In this document: positions 1 to 5,343 of the stretch, piece by piece
Position numbering within the stretch: the first letter of the stretch is position 1
Layout: each line of letters begins with the position of its first letter
DNA from: an uncultured Eubacteriales bacterium
GTDB taxonomy: Bacteria > Bacillota > Clostridia > Peptostreptococcales > Anaerovoracaceae
Assembly (NCBI GenBank): GCA_905206455.1
Contig: CAJLHL010000111.1
Coordinates: forward strand, 1-5,343
DNA length: 5,343 nt
Direction of reading: 5' to 3'
Translations under genes and position numbers: made by a program
Notes under the pieces: generated by a model
Told to the model about the DNA's origin: nothing
The model's input: the letters and a program-made list of their open reading frames with translations, nothing else
Database searches by the model: none

Positions 1-2
1 GG

Positions 3-518
3 AAACGCCGTATCCGTACGCTGTTCGCCTCTCACTATCACGAGCTCACAGTGCTGGAGGAGTCTCTGGAAGGTTTTAAAAATCTGAATGTATCCGTCAG
101 TGAAAAAGACGGCGATGTGGTGTTTCTGCACAAAATCACAGAAGGAAGCGCCAGCAAGAGTTACGGCATTCATGTAGCGAAACTGGCCGGTGTACCGCAG
201 TCTCTGCTGAAAGCTGCCCAGATCAAACTGCAGGAATTGGAAACCGCCTCCGCGTCACATCAGGAATCGGTGCATCAGAGAATGCTACATCCTTTATCGG
301 ACGGACGGGATTCCGATGCGGAAACTGCCGCCGCATCTGCGCGGGGAGACACACCCGCAGCGGAAAACGCTGCGGAGACACAGCAGCTTTCGTTTCTCAC
401 TTTTATGAGTCATCCGGCTGTGGAGATGCTGAAATCTCTCGATCTGATGAATATCACGCCTTCCGGGGCCATCGCCATCCTGGAGCAGCTGAAAGAGGCG
501 GCGGAAGAGACGATGTAA
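3..518 (+). CDS. mutS: DNA mismatch repair ATPase MutS, C-terminal fragment (5' end outside window)
   Basis: This is the end of MutS, the ATPase that binds mismatches and small loops in duplex DNA and recruits MutL. The frame is open from base 3 and ends in tandem stops TAA-TAG (516-521). Only ~171 codons are visible, about a fifth of a normal ~860-residue MutS. The fragment opens inside the ATPase domain with TLFASHYHELT (18-50), the conserved switch-histidine segment. HKITEGSASKSYGIHVAKLAGVP-type sequence (130-197) follows, the conserved dimerisation region. Then comes an Ala/Glu-rich linker of low complexity (about 240-380). QLSFL (384-398) resembles the sliding-clamp-binding motif of Bacillus MutS; that role is inferred. 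The last ~40 residues match the short conserved C-terminal MutS segment (HPAVEMLKSLDLMNITPSGA). An internal GTG at 51 is not a start, because the conserved frame continues upstream of it. Identification is secure. Confidence 0.97.
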   Translation, partial: KRRIRTLFASHYHELTVLEESLEGFKNLNVSVSEKDGDVVFLHKITEGSASKSYGIHVAKLAGVPQSLLKAAQIKLQELETASASHQESVHQRMLHPLSDGRDSDAETAAASARGDTPAAENAAETQQLSFLTFMSHPAVEMLKSLDLMNITPSGAIAILEQLKEAAEETM

Positions 519-644
519 TAGCTGAGAATTTATGTTAAGATAAAAGACACAGATAGTTTTCCGCCTGCCGGCGGCGTATTGTTAACTCCGTCCGGACACG
601 GGGGATTCTACAGGTCTGAACATTACCGGAAAATATGACCCTCA

Positions 645-671
645 GCTGAAATCACACGGATTGCTTTCAGC
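645..671 (+). other. 7-bp stem-loop ahead of the mutL ribosome binding site
   Basis: GCTGAAA at 645-651 is the exact reverse complement of TTTCAGC at 665-671, enclosing a 13-base loop. The stem ends 16 bases before the mutL ribosome binding site. The left arm also overlaps the palindrome TCAGCTGA (642-649). Its 641-647 part is complementary to AGCTGAG (520-526) just after mutS, so alternative pairings are possible. No T-run follows, so it is not an intrinsic terminator. A stem this size could arise by chance, and function is unproven. Confidence 0.3.
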
Positions 672-687
672 CAAAAGTACGGGGGCA

Positions 688-695
688 GAGGGAGG
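688..695 (+). promoter_or_regulatory. Ribosome binding site that fixes the mutL start at 703
   Basis: GAGGGAGG lies 7 bases before ATG 703, an ideal distance. The other in-frame starts fit poorly. ATG 697 sits only one base after the site, and TTG 661 lies upstream of it. Starting at 703 also gives the MutL N-terminus its usual short lead (about 12 residues) before the conserved LPKQLADKIAAGEVVERP-like block. Confidence 0.85.
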
Positions 696-702
696 CATGC
701 AG

Positions 703-2697
703 ATGGCAGATTTTATAAGAAAAAAGATCGCGGAACTGCCGAAACAGTTGGCGGATAAAATCGCGGCCGGCGAAGTCGTAGAGCGGCCGCTCTCCATCGT
801 AAAAGAACTGGTAGAAAATTCCATAGATGCGGGTTCCGATTTTATTACCGTGGAAATCAAAAACGGCGGGAAGTCGTATATCCGGGTGACGGACAACGGC
901 TGCGGCATTCCGAAGGAAGAGGTGGAACTGGCGTTTAAACGCCATGCCACCAGCAAGATCGAAAAAATACGCGATCTGGATTCCATCGAAACTCTGGGAT
1001 TTCGCGGAGAAGCGCTGTCCAGCATCGCCGCCGTCTCGAGGACGGAGCTTATCACAAAATCCCCGGAGGAACCGGTGGGGACGTCGGTGATCAACGAAGG
1101 CGGAAACATCCTTTCCGTTTCCGACACCGGCTGTCCCGACGGTATGACCATCGTGGTGCGTGATCTCTTTTACAACACGCCGGCCCGTCTGAAATTCCTG
1201 AAAAAAGACAACACAGAGAGTTCACTGATCATCGACTTTATCTCAAAGATCGCATTGGCATATCCGCAGATACGGGTTCGTCTGATTAATAACGGAAATA
1301 CGCTTTTTACCACGCCGGGCAGGGGAGACCGATTTCTCGCCATCGCTACGGTCTATGATCCTCATACGGCGGAGAAGATGATTCGCATCAACGACGCGGA
1401 AGACGATATTTTTCATCTGGAAGGATACATTTCCCCGCCGGAGCATACGAGAATCAATCGGAAAAATCAGATTTTCTTTGTAAACGGAAGGTATGTTCAG
1501 AGCAAAGTTATCGAAAGAGCCGTCTCTGACGCTTACAGGCAGAGATTGTTCGAAGGCCGCTATCCGGTCGTCTTTCTGTTTCTCAGTGTGCGTCCGGAAC
1601 TCCTGGATGTCAATATTCATCCGAACAAAAAAGAAATACGATTCGACGACGAAGATCGGGTCAGCGATTTTGTCACTGTAGCCATCAAAAAAGGACTCAA
1701 TCAGAAAGATGCGGTGGGAGAAATTACCTTTCGAAAGGACGCTTCGGAAGAAAGTCCGGAAAAAACGGCAGAGATGAAGAAAAAGACTCTGTCAGGCAGC
1801 AGAAACGATGAGCAGCAGATCGATATCCGCGCCATTCTGAGAGAAAAGCGCGCGGAGCAGGAGTATGGCGCAGATCTCACAGACAAAAGAATCTCCGGTC
1901 CGGAACGCTTCGATCCGTCTGACAGAAACTATGTGCAGGACCGGAGCAGATTCTTGTCATCTGCCGAATCTGCGTCGGAGGAAGAAGTTTCTTATCAGAT
2001 CCCGTCTGAGCGTTCGGAAGCTTCAGGTATGTATAAAGCTCAGGAATCTGCAGACGTTATCCGTGCAGAATCCGAAAAGAGTATTTTCGCTCCTCATATC
2101 ACGCCTCCAGAACACATTCCTTTTCAGATTTCGGAAATTCGTCCGGTAGGGGCTATTTTTGCAGCTTACATACTGGGTGTCAGCGATGATACTTTTTATA
2201 TGATCGACCAGCATGCGGCTCATGAAAGGATCTTTTATGAAAAGTTAACCAGAGAATTTTATGGTCAACAAACCGCTTCTCAGACAGTCGCCCTTCCGCT
2301 GAAAATCGACGTGAGCCACAGCGTCAAAAATAAAGAGGCGGAATGGCTGAAGTTTCTGCAAAAGATCGGTTTTGAGATCGAGGAGTTCGGTCCGAAAAAT
2401 TATGCGGTAAAAGCATTTCCTATGTACATGGATTTCGAAGAGGCGGAGGTATTTCTCACCGATTTCTTTGACAGTCTCGATGAACCGGGTGCGTTCCGTG
2501 ACCGGCGCACGGCGGAAAAAATCATTATGAGAGCCTGCAAAGCAGCGGTAAAGGCAAACGACCGTCTTGACGCTGCGGAAATCGATCAGCTGCTGCGGGA
2601 TCTTGCGGCGGCGGAAAATCCTTTCTCCTGTCCGCATGGCCGGCCTACGATCATTAAGATGACAAAGAGAGAGATTGAGGCGCTTTTCAAACGCTGA
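703..2697 (+). CDS. mutL: DNA mismatch repair protein MutL with C-terminal endonuclease domain
   Basis: MutL is the mismatch-repair ATPase that links MutS to strand incision. From ATG 703 it has 664 residues, close to the usual 600-670. The N-terminal GHKL ATPase (about 1-330) has all its motifs: E35, N39 and D42 in KELVENSIDAG, DNGCGI (64-69), RHATSKI (80-86), LGFRGEALSSIAAVS (98-112) and GT (126-127). DVNIHPNKKEIRF (302-314) carries the conserved lysine of the second subdomain. A charged, poorly conserved linker spans about 330-470. The C-terminal domain (about 475-664) has the metal-binding DQHAAHERIFYE (502-513, pattern DQHA-x2-E-x4-E), ACKAAVKAND (611-620), CPHGRP (643-648) and a terminal FKR. 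These mark a nicking MutL, as in organisms without MutH/Dam-directed repair. QTVALPL (527-533) sits where Bacillus MutL has its clamp-binding motif. Nothing is missing or broken. Longer starts at 661 or 697 are possible but less likely. Confidence 0.98.
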   Translation: MADFIRKKIAELPKQLADKIAAGEVVERPLSIVKELVENSIDAGSDFITVEIKNGGKSYIRVTDNGCGIPKEEVELAFKRHATSKIEKIRDLDSIETLGFRGEALSSIAAVSRTELITKSPEEPVGTSVINEGGNILSVSDTGCPDGMTIVVRDLFYNTPARLKFLKKDNTESSLIIDFISKIALAYPQIRVRLINNGNTLFTTPGRGDRFLAIATVYDPHTAEKMIRINDAEDDIFHLEGYISPPEHTRINRKNQIFFVNGRYVQSKVIERAVSDAYRQRLFEGRYPVVFLFLSVRPELLDVNIHPNKKEIRFDDEDRVSDFVTVAIKKGLNQKDAVGEITFRKDASEESPEKTAEMKKKTLSGSRNDEQQIDIRAILREKRAEQEYGADLTDKRISGPERFDPSDRNYVQDRSRFLSSAESASEEEVSYQIPSERSEASGMYKAQESADVIRAESEKSIFAPHITPPEHIPFQISEIRPVGAIFAAYILGVSDDTFYMIDQHAAHERIFYEKLTREFYGQQTASQTVALPLKIDVSHSVKNKEAEWLKFLQKIGFEIEEFGPKNYAVKAFPMYMDFEEAEVFLTDFFDSLDEPGAFRDRRTAEKIIMRACKAAVKANDRLDAAEIDQLLRDLAAAENPFSCPHGRPTIIKMTKREIEALFKR

Positions 2698-2835
2698 ATA
2701 CATTCAAATCTTTCCACATATCGAGAAAAGATTTTGGTATACGTTTCTGCCTCCGCAGCAGTGATCTTTTTCATAAACAGAAAACGGGATCTGCCCTCCA
2801 CGGGTAAGTGAAACAGATGCGATACCGAAATATTC

Positions 2836-2864
2836 AGAAAACTGTAAGAAAACCTTAAGAAAAC
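2836..2864 (+). repeat. Three AGAAAAC direct repeats in exact 11-bp register upstream of miaA
   Basis: AGAAAAC occurs at 2836-2842, 2847-2853 and 2858-2864, each separated by four bases (TGTA, then CTTA). The last two share the longer unit TAAGAAAAC. A fourth, unphased copy is at 2779-2785. The A4 runs therefore recur once per helical turn, followed by TTTT at 2869-2872 near the same phase. Such phasing can bend DNA or present repeated protein sites on one face. Both roles are inferences; the spacing is directly visible. Confidence 0.7.
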
Positions 2865-2880
2865 AGACTTTTACAAAAGC

Positions 2881-2886
2881 AAAGGG
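2881..2886 (+). promoter_or_regulatory. Ribosome binding site of miaA
   Basis: AAAGGG lies 9 bases before ATG 2896. It is a weaker match than the mutL site. The start is fixed anyway: the frame has a TAA at 2845-2847, no other start codon lies between, and the P-loop begins only 11 residues into the protein. Confidence 0.55.
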
Positions 2887-2895
2887 TTTGATAAA

Positions 2896-3888
2896 ATGAA
2901 GAATAGAATCATCCCGGTCATCGTCGGTCCCACCGCGGTAGGAAAGACAAAATACGCCGTACAGATCGCCCGGAAATTGAACGGGGAGATCGTATCCGCC
3001 GATTCCATGCAGATCTATCGATTTATGGATATCGGAAGCGCGAAGCCTACGGAAGAAGAACAGGCCGCTGCGCGCCATCATCTGGTGGACGCAGTGGATC
3101 CCCGAGAACCTTTCAGCGTAGCGCAGTACCGTCACATGGCCAAAGAATGCATCGAAGATATCTTCCAGCGGGATAAGCTTCCCGTGATTTCCGGAGGAAC
3201 AGGACTCTACGTCAACGCTCTGATCTATGACATGGACTTTTCCGCGCCCCCCGCCGACTTGGAGCAGAGGGAGAAATACCGGAGGACAGCGGAAGAAAAA
3301 GGTCCGCAATATCTGCACGATATCCTCAATGACATCGATCCGGATGCTGCCGCGCGGATTCATCCGAACAATGTCAGGAAAGTGATACGGGCCATCGAGG
3401 CTGCGAAATCCGGAGAGAAAATTCCCTCTTTCGAAACGTCTTTCCGCAGTACGCCGGATTACCGATGTATTCTCATAGGGCTTCAGAGAGATCGGGCTGA
3501 ATTATATGACCGCATCAACCGCAGAGTCGATCAGATGATCAGCGACGGTCTGGAAGACGAGATTCGGTCTCTCATGTCCATGGGCCTGTCCTCCAGCGAC
3601 ATTTCCATGAAAGGAATCGGCTATAAAGAGATGATCGACGCTATGAACGGACGGATCACCATGGAAGAAGCAGCGGAACTGATCAAGAGAAACAGCCGGC
3701 GATATGCCAAGAGGCAGATGACCTGGTTCCGGAGATATCCGGATATTCGCTGGTTTGATCTCTCGGAGAATTCCGAGATGACCTGCGATGCAGGCGCCGC
3801 TTGTTCCGCGGAGCGGGGTGGAAGTGAGGAAGAAATACTGTCTCTGATTCTCTCCTATATCAGAGAACAATCGGAATCCTTCCGTTGA
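2896..3888 (+). CDS. miaA: tRNA dimethylallyltransferase MiaA
   Basis: MiaA transfers a dimethylallyl group from dimethylallyl diphosphate to N6 of A37 in tRNAs that read codons starting with U, giving i6A. This steadies codon-anticodon pairing, and i6A is the substrate for MiaB (not in this window). The 330-residue protein shows the family motifs in order: P-loop GPTAVGKT (11-18), ADSMQIY (35-41) with the catalytic aspartate, D-IGSAKP (45-51), HHLVDAVDP (61-69), FSVAQY (73-78), SGGTGLY (99-105), KGIGYKEM (239-246) and the C-terminal R-SRRYAKRQMTWFRR (265-280) that contacts tRNA. Length is slightly above the common 300-315. The excess is a variable tail after about residue 288 (acidic and Cys/Ala containing), which is not conserved in the family. 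It lies 198 bp after mutL on the same strand, an arrangement shared with many bacteria. hfq, often the next gene, is not found downstream. Confidence 0.97.
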   Translation: MKNRIIPVIVGPTAVGKTKYAVQIARKLNGEIVSADSMQIYRFMDIGSAKPTEEEQAAARHHLVDAVDPREPFSVAQYRHMAKECIEDIFQRDKLPVISGGTGLYVNALIYDMDFSAPPADLEQREKYRRTAEEKGPQYLHDILNDIDPDAAARIHPNNVRKVIRAIEAAKSGEKIPSFETSFRSTPDYRCILIGLQRDRAELYDRINRRVDQMISDGLEDEIRSLMSMGLSSSDISMKGIGYKEMIDAMNGRITMEEAAELIKRNSRRYAKRQMTWFRRYPDIRWFDLSENSEMTCDAGAACSAERGGSEEEILSLILSYIREQSESFR

Positions 3889-4093
3889 CGACAGTCCCGC
3901 TTTTGAAATAACCGGGACCGCCGAAGCAACATTATACAATCAAACGGGTTTCAATTTTACCCCTTACTGGTCGGAGCTCTGCTCTGATTTATGCCGAAAC
4001 AGAGGGGAATGCGTTGCATGCAGATCGCAAAATTCCGGCAGACAGGGGACCTCTGTCAAAGAATCAGCCGGAATATGGAAAGAAAGCGGAAGG
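3889..4093 (+). other. Gap between miaA and the recombinase gene
   Basis: This stretch holds no supportable gene. It contains a GTCCCG/CGGGAC stem just after miaA (listed separately) and a compact hairpin at 4041-4057 (GACAG/CTGTC plus one G-T and one G-C pair, three-base loop). A TACAAT -10-like hexamer (3935-3940) has no -35 at usable distance; TTGAAA at 3903-3908 is 26 bases away. The recombinase frame is free of stops from 3848, but there is no ATG, GTG or TTG in that frame before 4094. Confidence 0.5.
3894..3918 (+). other. Stem-loop just after miaA, possible weak terminator
   Basis: GTCCCG (3894-3899) pairs exactly with CGGGAC (3913-3918) around a 13-base loop, five bases past the miaA stop. 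No T-run follows, so it is not a classic intrinsic terminator. It may protect the 3' end of the transcript or be chance. Position after the stop is the main argument for it. Confidence 0.3.
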
Positions 4094-4220
4094 ATGGAAG
4101 AAAAAAACGAAGAGAAAAACAGGGGCGCAGAAAGAAAAACAGGCGGCCCGAAAGAAAAGACGACAAAAAAAGCAGTTTCTGCGGAAAAAGAGAAGATCCG
4201 CCTGCAGAATAAAGGAGGAA
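4076..4220 (+). other. Purine-rich, T-depleted tract at the recombinase 5' end
   Basis: Bases 4096-4175 contain no T at all. The tract carries two A7 runs (4101-4107 and 4165-4171) and imperfect repeats about 20 bp apart (GAAAAACAGG at 4114-4123 and 4134-4143). Since every stop codon needs T, all three + frames stay open here, which creates two lysine/arginine-rich spurious ORFs beside the recombinase frame. In the recombinase frame it encodes a Lys/Glu-rich, probably disordered segment. Confidence 0.85.
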
Positions 4221-5343
4221 AGCCTGACAATGTGGTGCTGAAAGAGATGCAGATCGAAGACGAATGCGCCAGACTCCAGTCGGAACTGCCCTCTTTTATG
4301 CGCGGTTTCTTCGCCTATATGCGCCAGTCTCTGCTTTCGATGTCCAGGCTGGCGTATCTTCACGATATCCGGTTTTTCTGCCAGTATCTCATCGATCACA
4401 CCGATCTCACCGAAGCCTCGGAGATTAGAAAGATCAAAGCTTCGGAATTCGCCGCCATCAAAGGCGCGGACATCAATATTTTCATCGATTACTGCCGCAG
4501 ATACCGTGTGGAAAACGAGGAAGGTGAGATTCTGGTCTATGAAAACAATAATAAGACGCTGGCGCGGAAAAAATCTTCTCTTTCCGTACTGTTCAAATTT
4601 CTCTACCGGGAAGAAATCATCCCCGTAAATATTACAGATCAGTTTGATCCCATCCGGATTCAGAAGGTTTCCGACCGGGAAATCAAGGCGCTTCAGGACA
4701 ACGAAGTGATGATCATGCTGGATGCGGTTTCCACCGGAGAACATCTCACGGAAAAAGAGAAACAATACTGGAAAAAGACAAAAAAAAGAGACAAAGCGAT
4801 TCTCATCCTGTTTTTGACTTACGGTCTCCGGCTCTCCGAACTTCAGCAGCTCAATGTCTCTTCTTTTAATTTTCAAAGAGGAGAATTCATCATCTACCGG
4901 AAGAGAGGAAAAGAGTCGGCCATGCCGCTGAACAACCGCACTGTTCTGAAAGCGCTCCACGAATATATCGACGAAGAGCGAATGAGCGAAGAGAAAATCA
5001 GACCGGGCAGCGAGGACGCGCTGTTTCTCTCTCTGCAGGGCAGACGGATGACCGAGCGGCAGATCCGCGAACTGGTAAAAAAATACACGTCCATCGCCCT
5101 GTCAACTTCCCGTTCAGCGGGTTACAGTCCCCATAAACTGAGAGCTACCGCGGCGACATCCCTCATCGGACGAGGAAATTCCATCTTCGATGTGCAGAAA
5201 TTGCTGGATCACGAGCACGTGACCACTACACAGCTTTACGCCGGACATAAACTCAGTACAAAGCGCGATCTGGTGGGCAGTTTCGAATGGTTTCTTGCCC
5301 TCCGGGAGGCCGAGAAACGTATAGATGTGGCAAAGCGCAGCCT
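4094..5343 (+). CDS. Tyrosine recombinase/integrase, XerS-like, 3' end outside window
   Basis: This is a site-specific tyrosine recombinase: it cuts and rejoins DNA through a tyrosine-DNA bond. The frame is open to the right edge (416 codons from ATG 4094). Residues about 1-46 are Lys/Glu-rich. An N-terminal DNA-binding (SAM-like) domain spans about 55-185. The catalytic domain follows with a complete set: R246 (YGLRLSEL), K270 (RKRGKE), H347 and R350 (SPHKLRAT), H373 (LLDH) and nucleophile Y382 (QLYAGH). The usual HxLRH motif has Ala for the second His. A charged insertion before the first Arg (STGEHLTEKEKQYWKKTKKRD-like, about 217-236) and the overall spacing recall XerS of streptococci and lactococci, which works alone at a dif-like site. 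A phage or conjugative-element integrase is the alternative. The start is uncertain: ATG 4094 has only GGAAAG at 4077-4082, while GTG 4232 follows AGGAGG by 13 bases and would give 370+ residues. Thirty-four residues follow the Tyr, so the true end is probably close. Confidence 0.9.
   Translation, partial: MEEKNEEKNRGAERKTGGPKEKTTKKAVSAEKEKIRLQNKGGKPDNVVLKEMQIEDECARLQSELPSFMRGFFAYMRQSLLSMSRLAYLHDIRFFCQYLIDHTDLTEASEIRKIKASEFAAIKGADINIFIDYCRRYRVENEEGEILVYENNNKTLARKKSSLSVLFKFLYREEIIPVNITDQFDPIRIQKVSDREIKALQDNEVMIMLDAVSTGEHLTEKEKQYWKKTKKRDKAILILFLTYGLRLSELQQLNVSSFNFQRGEFIIYRKRGKESAMPLNNRTVLKALHEYIDEERMSEEKIRPGSEDALFLSLQGRRMTERQIRELVKKYTSIALSTSRSAGYSPHKLRATAATSLIGRGNSIFDVQKLLDHEHVTTTQLYAGHKLSTKRDLVGSFEWFLALREAEKRIDVAKRS
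4213..4218 (+). promoter_or_regulatory. AGGAGG, possible ribosome binding site for an internal recombinase start
   Basis: This perfect Shine-Dalgarno core lies 13 bases before in-frame GTG 4232, longer than ideal. It lies 11 bases before ATG 4230, which is out of frame and reads only Met-Trp-Cys-stop. In the longer recombinase reading it is merely two glycine codons. It may mark the true start, a tiny leader ORF, or nothing. Confidence 0.35.

Larger units (their letters stand above)
519..702 (+). other. mutS-mutL intergenic gap
   Basis: This 184-bp gap is long for two genes that normally act together. It holds a GC-rich hairpin (CCGCC/GGCGG, 561-574, four-base loop) with no T-run on either strand that would make it a terminator. 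A second stem, GCTGAAA (645-651) with TTTCAGC (665-671), has a 13-base loop. I found no convincing -35/-10 pair and no small gene. Whether mutL is transcribed from mutS or from its own promoter cannot be decided here. Confidence 0.6.
2698..2895 (+). other. mutL-miaA intergenic gap
   Basis: The gap is 198 bp with no supportable gene. Its right half is A-rich and contains the spaced AGAAAAC repeats listed separately. A short CTGC/GCAG stem (2747-2758) precedes a T-rich patch (2765-2771), but it is too weak and too far from the Ts to call a terminator. TGGTATACG at 2735-2743 resembles an extended -10, yet no -35 lies at proper spacing. Promoter position for miaA is unresolved. Confidence 0.55.

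Noticed and set aside
561..574. GC-rich hairpin CCGCC/GGCGG after mutS as an intrinsic terminator
   Set aside because: No T-run follows on the + strand. On the - strand the hairpin is followed by AAAA, so neither direction fits a terminator.
2735..2743. Extended -10-like TGGTATACG after mutL as the miaA promoter
   Set aside because: The nearest -35-like hexamer (TTTCCA, 2711-2716) is 21 bases away and the -10 matches consensus at only 4 of 6 positions.
2704..3363. 219-codon open frame on the - strand opposite miaA and its upstream gap
   Set aside because: It overlaps the conserved MiaA P-loop and following motifs antisense, shows no family motif, and is a typical shadow frame.
3936..3957. 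Imperfect inverted repeat TCAAAC-GG-GTTTCA as a possible Xer/dif-like site just upstream of the recombinase
   Set aside because: XerS genes often have their site close upstream, so I looked for one. The arms here are too short, the spacer is two bases instead of about six, and one of six arm pairs mismatches.
695..4029. A 14-base match (13 identical) between the mutL start (695-708) and the region before the recombinase (4016-4029), both near CAGAGGG
   Set aside because: With millions of position pairs in a 5.3-kb window, a couple of such matches are expected by chance, and the flanks do not align.
3991..4241. Two small Lys/Arg-rich + strand ORFs (3991-4212 and 4014-4241) that could be read as basic DNA-binding proteins
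   Set aside because: They exist because the tract lacks T and so lacks stops. ATG 3991 has no ribosome binding site, their composition is just purine-rich DNA read out of frame, and the recombinase frame covers the same bases. The 4014 frame is kept only as part of the slippage finding.
4064..4960. 298-codon open frame on the - strand opposite the recombinase
   Set aside because: Its translation is a Phe-rich mirror of the purine-rich + strand with no recognisable domain, and it lies entirely opposite a gene with intact catalytic motifs.

Overview
The window looks like chromosomal DNA from a Gram-positive anaerobe of the Clostridia type. The base composition is roughly balanced. MutL carries the C-terminal endonuclease motifs of methyl-independent mismatch repair, MutS and MutL each carry a candidate sliding-clamp-binding motif, and the downstream recombinase most resembles the XerS group of Firmicutes. 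The phylum is inferred from protein character, not from a search.

Layout, all genes on the + strand: (1) 3-518, the last ~171 codons of mutS, cut by the left edge. (2) 519-702, a 184-bp gap ending in a strong ribosome binding site. (3) 703-2697, complete mutL. (4) 2698-2895, a 198-bp gap with three AGAAAAC heptamers exactly 11 bp apart just before the next gene. (5) 2896-3888, complete miaA. (6) 3889-4093, a 205-bp gap with small hairpins. (7) 4094 (or 4232) to the right edge, a tyrosine recombinase with all catalytic residues, still open at the edge. Its first ~46 codons lie in an A/G-rich tract containing 80 consecutive bases without a T.

MutS recognises mismatches, MutL couples recognition to nicking of the new strand, and both are expected to be positioned by the sliding clamp. 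MiaA prenylates A37 of tRNAs reading UNN codons. A mutL-miaA pairing is a familiar bacterial arrangement. The usual next gene in several lineages, hfq, is absent here and the recombinase stands in its place. I saw no IS ends, att duplications, CRISPR, tRNA or rRNA.

The three full genes and the mutS end are ordinary. The parts worth a second look are the recombinase, its purine-rich 5' end with an unresolved start, and the phased A-tract repeats before miaA. I do not see clear evidence of an undescribed system.
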